From contig NC_084796.1 of NCBI RefSeq assembly GCF_963169125.1, forward strand, positions 218,016,448 through 218,080,447: a stretch of DNA of 64,000 nucleotides, read 5' to 3'. Under the pieces are notes generated by a model that made no database searches, was not told the origin of the DNA, and worked only from the letters and a program-made list of their open reading frames with translations. Below are positions 1 to 9,773 of the stretch, piece after piece. Position 1 is the stretch's first letter; every line of letters starts with the position of its first letter. Origin of the DNA: Humulus lupulus (lineage: Eukaryota; Streptophyta; Magnoliopsida; Rosales; Cannabaceae). The translations under genes and the position numbers were made by a program.

Positions 1-1068
1 TCCAGTAACTCCTACAACTGAATCTTCAACTCCTTCAAATCTGCCGAAACCATCCTGTAAGGTGTCTTAGATACTGGCTCCGCCCCTGGAACCAACTCTA
101 TAACAAACTCAATCTCACGTTGCGGTGGCAACCCTAGCAGGTCTGCTGGAAATAAGTTTGGAAACTCACACACCAATCTCATCTCACTCGGTCCAACTGA
201 CACAACCCTAGAGGTATCCACAATGTTCGCTAGGAATCCTATGCAACCTTCCCGCATCAGGTCTCTAGCCTTCAATGCTAAAATCATAGGTACCCGTGGT
301 CCACTAACTGTCCCCACCAATACAAAGGGTACCTCCCCTTCTTGTTCAAAAGTCACCATCCTGCGCTTGCAGTCAATCGTCGCCCCATACTTCGACAACC
401 AATCCATCCCTAGAATCATATCGAAGTCATCCATCTCTAACTCAATTAGATCAATAGAGAACTCCCTACAATCTATCTCTACTGGCAATGCTTTAATCCA
501 TCTCCTAGAGACTACCAGTTCCCCCGTTGGCAACAAAGTCTGAAAGCTCCTAGCATATAAATCACTAGGTCTACACAGCTGATCTATCACTCTAGCAAAC
601 ACAAATGAATGAGTAGCTTCCAAATCAATCAATCCAGTATACAAATAACCAACACTAAAAATCCGACCTGTCACAACCGAGGGACTAGCCTCCGCCTCAG
701 TCTGAGTAAGGTGAACACTCTAGCAGGAACGAGGATGTCACCCTGCTTAGGCTCCTCTTTCCCGGCTTGTGGGCAATCCTTCTTTAGATGATTGGCACTC
801 CCACAGATAAAGTAGGCCCTGATCCTGCACTCTCCCTGATGTTGTCGTCTGCACCGAGAACACACTGGAAAACTCCTCCAGTTGTCACCTCCGCCCTGAA
901 GGCTGCCTAAAGCACCCTGTGCCCTCTTATCCAAGCTAGGAGGAACAAAAGAATATGGGGCCTTTCTCTTCTGTTCACTAGGGCCTCTACCCTGACTGGA
1001 TCCAGTAAAAGGAGGCACCGTCCTCCTGACATCGCGCCTAACAACGCTCTCTCTCCATAACTGAAAAA
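1..1068 (-). pseudogene. Chromovirus gag zinc knuckle, protease and start of RT, truncated (element I)
   Basis: Read right to left. Near 808-776 the peptide CGSANHLKKDC is the second half of a Gag CCHC zinc knuckle; the position of the first Cys is Tyr. A frameshift near 710 leads into the retroviral-type aspartic protease (about 674-300). Its catalytic Asp is kept in LIDLEATHSF, but the usual D-S-G has become D-L-E. The block GMDWLSKYGATIDC is typical of Tekay/Del chromovirus proteases. The linker to reverse transcriptase follows, with an in-frame TAG at 12-14, and the fragment runs off the left edge. It closely resembles the same region of element E (37665-38556). No LTR separates its right end from the CACTA transposase. 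Non-functional. Confidence 0.9.
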
Positions 1069-2595
1069 TATGGATCGCTTTTTCCACATTTCTTTTGAAT
1101 CATCTTGTTTCCTTTTCTTTGAAGTGGATTTTCCCCAAACATTCACAAAATATTTAAGGTGTTCAGCAATTGTAGTCCCATTCATGATTCTTGGCGGATT
1201 TCCATGATCTTCTTCTCCATCAAACCAACTTCTTTAACTCTGAAATGGATGGTCTTCTTGAAGAAATTTCTGATGACCTCGATATAAAAACTTCCCGCTA
1301 TGTTTTAGCCACTTTGAATGAGTACCATAACCACATAAGGGACAACTGAAACATCCCTTATTTTTACAACCAGCAAGGTTCCCGTATGCTGGAAAATCTG
1401 GGATTGTCCACATCAAAATAACCTGCAACTTGAAATTTGTATTGTCCAATGCATCATGAGCATCAACTCCCTCGTTCCATAATAATTTCAAGTCCTCTAC
1501 GAGACGTTCTAAGTATATATCAATATCATTCCAAGGTTGTTTAGGTCCTGGAATTAACATTGATAATAAAATATTCTCCTGTTTCATGCATAACCATGGG
1601 GGTAAGTTGTACATGACCAACAATACAGGCCAAACACTATACTTAGAACTCAAATTACTAAATGGGTTAAATCCATCTGTGGAAAGGCCAAGTCTAATAT
1701 TTCTCTCTTCATTTGAAAATGATGGCCATTTATCATTGACTAGCTCCCATGCTGTTGAATCCACAGGGTGACGTATTTTTCCATCGCAAATTTTATTGTT
1801 GTGATGCAATCTTAATTCCTTTGAAATTCTTTTAGACATGAACATACGTTTCAACCTAGGGATTATAGGAAAGTACCTTAAAAATATTGATGGGACACCA
1901 TGTCGAACCTTTTTAGTCAGTTTATCTGACATCCAACGTGAAGTTCCACATGTTGGACATTCTTGCAAGTTTTCTTTATCTTTTCTAAACAAACAGCAAT
2001 CATTAACACATGCATGAATCTTTTCATATCCTAAATCAAATAATCGAAGAAATTTTCGAACCTCATACATAGACTTGGGGATCATATTATCTAAAGGAAG
2101 CATATCATTCAAAAGTCTTAACAATTCATTAAAACTTTTGTCAGACCATCCATTAGTAGTTTTAAGCTTATACAATGCAACAATTGAAGATAACTTAGTT
2201 TATTTATTGCATTGTGGATATAATGGAGTTTCTGCATCTTCTATTTTTTCCATAAAAGTGTCATCATGACCTTCTACATGACATTCAAAATGACAACCAT
2301 CAATCTTTGTAGCCCTAAACAGGTTGTAAGAATCAATGGTTTCTATTGTCTCTATATCATCATCTCTTGATAATTCTTCCCCATGATGAAACCAGATTTT
2401 GTATGTTGGATCAATCCCATAAATGACTAAGTGTTCATACAAAATGCTAATACATTTGTGACTTAAGTTTCGACAAACTTTGCATGGACACAATAACTTT
2501 TCTGGATAACCAGCTAGCTTTTCTGCCATTTCTACAAAATTATTAGCGCCTTCTCTATACTCATCTGAGGCTCTACAATTCAAAGACAAGTTCAT
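1069..2595 (-). pseudogene. CACTA (En/Spm-type) TNP2 transposase, truncated, two in-frame stops
   Basis: Three open stretches in one frame, separated by TAA codons at 2200-2202 and 1234-1236, make up the N-terminal half of a TNP2-type transposase. The first (2595-2200) matches the transposase-associated domain: EYREGANNFVEMAEK, CPCKVCRN and IDPTYKIWFHHGEE. The second (2175-1234) shows NGWSDKSFNELLRLL, CPTCGTSRW, RHPVDSTAWELVNDKWPSF, RLGLSTDGFNPF (probably containing a catalytic Asp), PWLCMKQENILLS and CPLCGY. The third ends at WKKRSIFF, where chromovirus sequence begins, so the C-terminal half is missing. The start at 2595 is the first Met; a 3' splice-like TTGTAG lies just inside, so the true start could be an upstream exon. 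TNP2 binds and cuts transposon ends; this copy cannot be functional. Confidence 0.93.
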
Positions 2596-3343
2596 ATTTA
2601 TAATATATTAGTAACAAATATAGTAAGTTACTAATTTTACTAAGCTGGCACTAATTAAATCCCTAATTCTTATTACCTATTGAAGCGTAGCCAATTTTTA
2701 TCCAACATGATCACCAACTTAATTGTCCTGTTCTAACCAACAAAAAGTAAAATTTTGATAAGACTATGTAATGGTAAATACATAATTGTATCAACCAAAA
2801 TATACTATATGATTTGATTTTTAAAATTACGTGATTTTGAGTTGAGAAATGAATTTCCATTTGTTCTTATTATTTTTCAAAACCAGATTTTGCATTTCGA
2901 ATTCACTTTTTTTTTTGGTCAATTTGTAAATTTGAGCTTTGAATTACGTGATTTTGATTTTGATTTTGATTTTGGAGTTGAGAAATGAATTTAATCTGAT
3001 TATTTAGTCGTATTGCTAAACTTGTGATAATTCTGCCATTTCCAATCCCCATCTTATATATGACAGCTTTCTATCTAACTTCTTTTCTAATAAATTTTAG
3101 TTGGCCAATGATTAACTCATTTCTTTTTATTTTTTTGTCTTATTTGTCTTAATGATATCCAATACTATTCTACCCTATTTACTAAATGAGAAACAAAGTC
3201 TCAAGGAAATATTATATTAAAGGAAGTGATTGTGTAGAATACTTCTTCCAAATTTGAAATCTACTATGTGCATATGAAGGGGTGATTTGAAATCTCTTGG
3301 TCTTTTACTTCATATTGTACAATGATAGATTTTCTTTTGTCAG
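2596..3343. other. AT-rich DNA, no gene seen; short direct repeat
   Basis: I see no coding signal. A sequence of about 50 bases (acgtgattttgagttgagaa, from about 2829) recurs from about 2945 with a (ttttga)n expansion inside it. This may be the 5' flank of the CACTA transposase, the upstream intron of the Nudix fragment, or both. Confidence 0.5.
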
Positions 3344-3728
3344 TTTCTTGTAGTGCAAGAAAAGGTTGGCATATTCAAAGGAACAGGTGTGTGGAAAGTT
3401 CCTACTAGAGTTGTTGATGAGGTGTGTAAATTTGATGTGTTTTTTCTTTTTCTGGTTTATACTATTTTCCTTGAAAAGACATTTAAGTGAGCTCTTTAAT
3501 CTATAGGGGGAGGATATTTTTCAGACAACAATAAGAGAAGTGAAAGAGGAAACTGGAGTAAGTCATTAGTTCTGTTCATTTATTTTGTTAATAAATTCTA
3601 TCTATTTAAGCCACTGCCAAAGTGGTAAATATATATTTTAGTTAGTTCCTTGTAATCTCATAAAGACTGCTGGTTTTCATTTCACTTCTTCTGATTGATA
3701 TAAAATTTTTGGAGATATTAGCATTCAG
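3344..3728 (+). pseudogene. Nudix hydrolase fragment: three consecutive exons, broken
   Basis: Three short exons in the correct order and phase encode the core of a plant NUDT-type Nudix hydrolase, an enzyme family that cleaves nucleoside diphosphates linked to other groups. Exon 1 (3344-3421, after ttttgtcag, before gtgtgt) reads FLVVQEKVGIFKGTGVWKVP and on to VVDE. Exon 2 (3507-3557, after tctatag, before gtaagt) reads GEDIFQTTIREVKEETG, the main part of the Nudix box GX5EX7REUXEEXGU. Exon 3 (3694-3728, before gtaatg) reads IDIKFLEILAF plus a split Arg codon. Two defects are visible: the first Nudix-box Gly is Arg (PTRVVDE), and exon 3 is preceded by ttcttctg with no AG acceptor. I found neither upstream nor downstream exons. 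It is a gene relic or transposon-captured fragment. Confidence 0.85.
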
Positions 3729-6700
3729 GTAATGAAGTTTATATTATCTAAAGTAATTGAAATTTTGACTGAAAATGGAGTTGTTGTTTCCATATGATAG
3801 ATGGAGTAGGTGAAGACTGGAAATGGAGTTGTTCTTATAATTGAAATAGGCAGTTAGAATTGCAATAATATGAGATTCTCTAATACAAATAAATGAAGAT
3901 GGACTTTATACATAGTGGTCTGACTCCTGAGATACAAAAAAATTGTATAACCACTTGTACATGGCATGCAATTGGCCAAAATTTATATTTCACTAGTTGA
4001 CATGGCCAATTTCATTAGTTGACTTGGCAGATAGAATTGCAATAATATGAGATTCTCATTCTAAAAAATGTGAAAGCTTTCACCTCACTGTTTTTCAAAA
4101 TCTAAAGTTGTGTTCTCTTTTCTTCCATAAATTGTTAAGTTCAATTTTTTTTTTTAAATTTTCTATTTGATTTGTTTCAAGTTTCAGCCAGATACTTGGT
4201 TCCATTGCTACCAACTATCAATTGCACATAACAAACAAAGGGAAGACGCCTTTCAAGTACATTCTTCTATTGGATTTACTAAAGAAGTAGCAATAATTCA
4301 AAAATTCCAAATGAAGTGAAAAAATCATCTAATAAACCAAATCAATTGGTCTCAAAAAGAACGAAGAGAACACCCTGTGAATAATCAAGAAATAATAATC
4401 ATAGAATCACGTTGCCCACACCCACTTGAAAGCCAAAGTGCAAAGAGATATGAAAACCAGCTCGAAGAGCCAACACTTCAGCCACAAAAATACTAAATTG
4501 ACCTGAGATACTCGATCATTCGTACGAGACATGTAAAACAACCCAAGGCGAGTGTCTGAGAACACCCCGACACCATGAATTTTACACGTACATCAAGTAT
4601 TTTATAGGTACTTGAAAATCACAAGTATACGAGAAATGTAAAATAAAATACAAAAAGTCTTTCTTATTATTATTGAAAACACAAGAATTCCCTCACAATT
4701 TGATGTATATGGGGCAAACCTGGTGTTTATCAAACTATAGTTTGAAGGGAAAAAAAATCTAATTATATCAATAATAATTAAGGATAATATTTATATAATT
4801 AAAATATGGTGGGGTTAACTTTAGATAGATGCACAATTTGCTAACTAAACACGAATCTCAAGTCTCTATAATGAAATCTATTTTTTTTTTAGACATTGTC
4901 GGCAAGTAGATCAAGCTAAAGAAGTGTTGTGACTATGAATCCAAAAGAGTAATTATAAATTAATTATTGATTGTAATGTACAAGCTTTTCAGACATTAAT
5001 ACAATTTTTCATGTAGTGGCTAAGAAAGCAAACCAAATATTCTACCAAAAACAACACCTTTATTTTGATGAGAAGAGAAGGGATAATGCAATCATATTCA
5101 AATAAACATAGTTATATCAAGATAATTAAAGTTCAAAAGAATCAGATACCAAGAATAAAAAAAGGGTAAATTATTGAGCTATATTGACTACTGAACCATA
5201 GAAATAAAAAATCATGAGAGAAACATATTGAGATTATACATTTCATAAATAACTAACAGAAAATCATGTGCATATTGAGATTATACATTTTATGTTTATG
5301 TGCATGCTGCGACTGATGTCCTTCGACATACAGAAACAAAATTTAGAAATTGAGGCAACATAGGTGCTCCTTAACTTAGAATGTTATATGCCTACTAAAA
5401 GTATTTGGAAACTTATTTTAAGTACAAATCTAATCACACACAAAATGAAACACAACTAATGAAGTGACTATCCTCTTATTCCTAGTTTTGGTTTCTTTTC
5501 TCACTTCTCCCAAATTTCAATTTATTTTCATTTCTTTTGACTTTTTAAGCCAACTCACTTATCAGATAGGTTCAAAAGTTTGTGTTTGAGACTTTTCTTC
5601 CCAGTTCTACATAAAACCATGCACCGACCATTTTTTTCTTCACGAGAAGACTCTTACAGCAATATTATGGCCTACACATCATTGATATCTTTGTATGCTT
5701 TGTATGTTTAATATTAGATACTTAAGAGAACTCAAGAAAGATAGCTCTGAAAGTCACTCATGTGATTTGCTTCCACAGTTCCACATAGTCTGAGGTTTGG
5801 TTTCTTTTATGTACTTAATAATTGTTGTTTGTATAAAAATATACTGGGTAATTAGGTATTAATCAAAATATTTTGTACAATTTCGTTATGTTATATTACC
5901 TTCCTATCACATTCACTTTTAACATTTCATTGTCACCAAGGTGCTGAGTGAGATTTTAATGGTACCTCTTTTTTTCTTCCAAAATTTGTTTTGTTTGGAT
6001 AAATTTTGGTTTAAAAATGTTTGTAATACTATATGAATTTTAGGGTTTAAAAGACTCGACTTAGGACTAAAATACTATACTTGCGTTTCGCCTCAATTGA
6101 GGAAAACGCCTCGGTTCTATATAAAACAAGAAAACATTCCAGCCATATTTATTAACCAACCATCTACCATTATTAATTCAAAATATTCAAACAACACACA
6201 AGTTTTCTTCCTTATCTCGTCGCAACACACAAATTTCTCCGAATTTACTTCACTAAGACACACAAGTTCCCAACCTTCCGTTATCATTGCAACACACAAT
6301 AATAATAATAATCTCAGGGCCTACTTCACTATAGATGAATATCTAATATATTCAAACTCCTCTAACATTTGCAAAATATATTTTAACAAAAATAAAAGAG
6401 AACATACCTCTTGCAAACTGTTGTAAATTAAGTTTCCTTCCAATCTGAAATCCAATGAAGCCACTAAAATGAAAGAAAAATTACATACTAATTAATAAAC
6501 TATCAACATCATTTGACCTTTAATTAGGAGTCATCATTAAAAAAAATTACAACTCTTACAACCAAGAAACTATCCAAACCCACTACAGAGTCCTTGGAAA
6601 CTAAAGCTCACAAAAGAAAAAGAACAACAAAACTCTTAAATACAATGACAAGAGGCAGCAAAAGTAGCAGAAAAACTAATAGCAAAGGCCAATAATAATG

Positions 6701-7690
6701 CAACAGTTTGAAATAAAACCAACAATAAAAAGAAAAGCAAACACAACACACATAGAAAGAACAAAGAACCAAAAACAGCTTGTATTCCAATTTAAAAGGA
6801 TGAAAAAAAATCAGATTTATTATCAATACAAATAAGGGAAATGATAAATCCATGAAAGTTTTTTCCATCTTGAGCATATTATCTACAATAATGAATACCT
6901 TGAAAGTGAAAAAATAGCCAAATGAACCAAACCTAGCCGAGATGAAAATATGAGATCCCTTTGTAAATGCCTCAGTTCCCTAAAGTTGCCTATCTTCTTT
7001 TCTGAATTTCTGCAAGAGTCTTAAAGAAATTTAAAAACTTGTGTAGAGAGCCCAATAAATCAAAAAGTCATGTCACAATTATCTCATATTGAAAGAATAA
7101 CATGCTTATAAGATCAAAATAAAAGTTACATGAACAGAGACATTGAATGAGTTTCATGGATTAACATGTGTGTTTTACTTGCAATTTTTATCAAACATGT
7201 GGTATACCATATAGTTATTATCATGCTCAAACTGATTTATTTATTTATTTATACAATCTAGTAATGAACTATTTAATTTATATAGAGAAGGAGTATAGAG
7301 AAAATACAGCCAACTAGCTCAAATGATCAGCAAGAAATTAATGTTACAATTATGTGAGAACAAGATCATAATTATCTGATAAGAAAACTTATTAATGTTT
7401 TTTCCTACATACATAATACCTGAACACAAATTATGAAATAAAAAATACTAAGTGCATTATAATAAATTAAAATATTCAATTTGAGATTTCTAATTTTCAC
7501 CACAACCACGTTATGAGTCAAGAGTGGCGTAAGCGTAATGAACACAGAGTCGAAATGGTTAGATCTAATCAACATAAGCATTATCAACATAAGCATGAAA
7601 TGCTTGACCAACCTCAAGTTCGATGAAAACAAAAGCACTTCGTTAGTATAAAGGCTAGTTATTTAGAGCCATAGACAAAAGGCTAAGGTG
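3729..7690. other. About 4 kb of AT-rich DNA without recognisable genes
   Basis: No supported coding region. A sequence of 32 bases at 3849-3880 recurs at 4026-4057 with one mismatch. The 20-base catattgagattatacattt occurs at about 5224 and 5271. A palindrome lies at 6083-6109. The longest open frame (6608-6877, minus) would encode a Leu/Phe-rich peptide from A/T-rich sequence, has no family resemblance and is not called. It could be old degraded transposon or host intergenic sequence. Confidence 0.55.
6083..6109. repeat. Near-perfect palindrome followed by GC-rich motif
   Basis: The centre CCTCAATTGAGG (6091-6102) is a perfect palindrome, flanked by GCGTTT on the left and AAACGC on the right, then CGCCTCGGTT. 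The short motif stands out in an AT-rich setting. It resembles the repeated GC-rich words of CACTA subterminal regions, but I cannot show that link. A TATATAAA-like stretch follows at about 6117. Confidence 0.5.
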
Positions 7691-7713
7691 ACTAACATGT
7701 CACATGGCTTAGG

Positions 7714-7838
7714 GAGCAGATCTCCAAAGATGGACTTATTAGCTATCTTTTTAAGGAGCAGAACCCCAGAGATGGACTTATTAGTCATTTATACAGGGAA
7801 CAAATCCTTAGAGGTAGACTTATTAGTCACTTATACAG
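7714..7838 (+). repeat. Three tandem copies of a ~42-base unit
   Basis: Units at 7714-7755, 7756-7796 and 7797-7838 share gatggacttattag and a ttatacag-like end, with a few substitutions. They lie at or near the 5' side of the remaining part of LTR H and may be an expanded U3 segment. Confidence 0.75.
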
Positions 7839-7863
7839 TCTGTGACTCAATAGCCACTTATTT

Positions 7864-7980
7864 GATTAGGGCTACAAGCCCCAGAATGCTTACCAAAATA
7901 ATTTATTAATCTTCACATATCTGATTAGAGCTACAAGCCCCAGTATGATTATCAGAATCATTTATTGATATTGTATACAT
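7864..7980 (+). repeat. Two tandem copies of a ~59-base unit
   Basis: Copies at 7864-7922 and 7923-7980 both begin gattag(g/a)gctacaagcccc and end in an AT-rich stretch. Part of LTR H, directly after the 42-base repeats. Confidence 0.75.
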
Positions 7981-8418
7981 GGAGTAATAAGTTTTCTTGC
8001 TGAGCCTTGGCTCACGGGAGCTATGTGGTGCAGGTAAAGGGAAATAAAAGATCACCTAGCCTTGAGTGGAGAGCTTAGGTAGCGATGTGTATATATGCGG
8101 CCACTTGACCACCACGACCAAGGTGTTTCTCAGAGGAACTAGGGGTTAACCCTATTTTTTCTACTTAGGTCATCGGGTTGTAACTTTTATACTATAATGA
8201 TCATTTTGGATTATAAATAACTTTGTAAAAACTTTTATGGGCCCTGGTACTGTTTTCTGTTTTAAATAATATATATCCATTCCTTTTGATCAAGATTTTT
8301 CACCTTAGCCTATTAGTGACACCTATATGTGTGTTTATAACCAAATGACTCGTTTAACGAGTTAAGCACTATTTAAAGTCCATAGTAACGGTCTTGTAGT
8401 AACCAGGGCGTTACAACT

Positions 8419-8430
8419 TGGTATCAAAGC
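8419..8430 (+). promoter_or_regulatory. Primer binding site (initiator Met tRNA type) of H
   Basis: TGGTATCAAAGC lies just inside the LTR end and differs by one base from TGGTATCAGAGC, the usual plant site complementary to the 3' end of initiator Met tRNA. It primes minus-strand DNA synthesis. Confidence 0.85.
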
Positions 8431-9000
8431 ATGCCAAGGTCTAGAGTTCCTATAGATTGGATGGGCATGTACACTCGCACTTGAAGACATGCTCGACTCA
8501 TGGTTCGATAACAATTTTATGTGGTTAGGTGTTTAACTGATTAAATGGAATGTACATGCTTTACCTTCTTACATAAGATACATTGATAAGGCTGGGCCTT
8601 GACTACTGCATCATAAGAAAGAACGTGCTTATTAGTACTGATATTGCTAGAACATGCTTATTAGTATTGTTAATCATTGAACTATTAACTGATAATTGTT
8701 AAATGATAAATGCTATGATCATATATCCATTTGTTTATCTGTATGATTATGGAACATGGACGAATATCTAATTGTTCTTGGACCGTGAGGCGACAAGATG
8801 TTTAGTTATCACTACCTAACTGGTCACATTGATTGTTTAGCACAATATAAGTTATAAGTATGATTCAAAGGCAGACAGATTCATTGGCCAGCCATGATTA
8901 TCAGGGCCAGAATGATAGACAGAGTCAATAGAATGACTAGAGTTAGATTCCATAGTCAGTTTATGAAGATTGGCAATAGTTGCTTGTTTATTTACATTCA
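8431..9000 (+). other. Untranslated leader of H
   Basis: Sequence between primer binding site and gag. No open frame of note. It probably corresponds to the RNA leader with packaging signals, but no specific structure was recognised. Confidence 0.5.
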
Positions 9001-9773
9001 CGAGTTATAAGGCAGGAAGAAGAAATCTGCCTATTGAGACAACAACAGGTTCCTGTAGGAAATGTCTTACCTTAGGCACCTGCAATGGTGCCGACAATTG
9101 AGCAGCTACCAAAGGCTGGAAGAAAATGGGAACCTCTTTATGAAAGGTTCAGGAAACAACACCCTCTAGTTTTTGAGGGCAGTGCAGATCCAGCTAAGGC
9201 AAAGCAGTGGATGAGCATGGTTACCACCATCCTTGACTTTATGAGGGTGTCTGGTAACGAGAGGGTGGCTTGTGCCACATTTATGTTTCAGGAGGATGCG
9301 CGAATTTGGTGGGAAGTTATATCCCAGACCAGAAATGTCAATTCCCTTGAGTTAGGAAGAGTTTCAGACTCTGTTTAATGAAAGGTATTATAATGATGCC
9401 ATCAGTGTTGCTAAAGCTGAAGAATTCATCAGATTACTTCAGGGGAGTCTATCAGTGACTGAATATGCTCTGAAGTTTGATAGATTGGCAAAGTACTCCA
9501 TGGCGCTGGTGCCCACTAATTGGACCAGAGAAGAGAGGTTTCTCCAGGGGCTATAGCCTAGAATAGCCCAGTTTGTTCGCATTACCATTGTGGCTGGGGT
9601 TACTACCTATGCACAGGTGGTTGAGAAGGCGCTCATAGTTGAGAGTACAAAGAACAAGATCTGGTGAGACAATGAAGCCAGAAGAGAGTTTGGGAGGAAA
9701 GGACCTCCATTTGTGGGATAGGTAGGGGTGGAGGCCCCAGTGATCAGAAGAGGAAGGATCCTGATACCTTGAC
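9001..9773 (+). pseudogene. Gag of chromovirus H, interrupted by insertion of B
   Basis: The frame starts with a Gln/Glu-rich stretch (RQEEEICLLRQQQ), has a TAG at 9073-9075, then the retrotransposon Gag core from about 9085: WEPLYERFRKQHPLVFEGSA, ILDFMRVSGNERVACATFMF and WWEVISQTRNVN. An extra base near 9346 shifts the frame; the next frame continues after a TAG with EEFQTLFNERYYND, SVTEYALKFDRLAKYSMALV and VTTYAQVVEKALI. Further stops follow. The frame ends at 9773, exactly where the LTR of B starts, so the zinc knuckle is missing. Gag forms the particle in which reverse transcription occurs. The same architecture is seen in E (38557-39303). Non-functional. Confidence 0.88.

Larger units (their letters stand above)
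7700..8415 (+). mobile_element. 5' LTR of plus-strand chromovirus H, 3' part (left limit uncertain)
   Basis: The right end ...ccagggcgttaca is the expected LTR end: CA terminus followed three bases later by a primer binding site. The stretch cttggctcacggg, then gtggtgcaggtaaagg (about 8000-8040) matches the minus-strand LTRs B and G, so all belong to one LTR family (Tekay/Del-like). The TGTAACG start of the family is not found to the left, so the 5' part is missing or too changed. The left coordinate is approximate. Confidence 0.7.

Noticed and set aside
6097..6426. 109-codon plus-strand frame after a TATA-like sequence
   Set aside because: Asn/Ile/Ser-rich composition expected of AT-rich DNA, with a simple aataat repeat inside. 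No family resemblance.
6608..6877. 89-codon hydrophobic frame on the minus strand that looks like a membrane protein
   Set aside because: It arises from an A-rich tract on the plus strand that reads as Leu/Phe/Val on the other strand. No conserved motif or gene context.
8419..8430. tRNA gene suggested by TGGTATCAAAGC (and by 39626-39637)
   Set aside because: Only the 3'-end complement is present, just inside an LTR; no cloverleaf sequence. These are primer binding sites.
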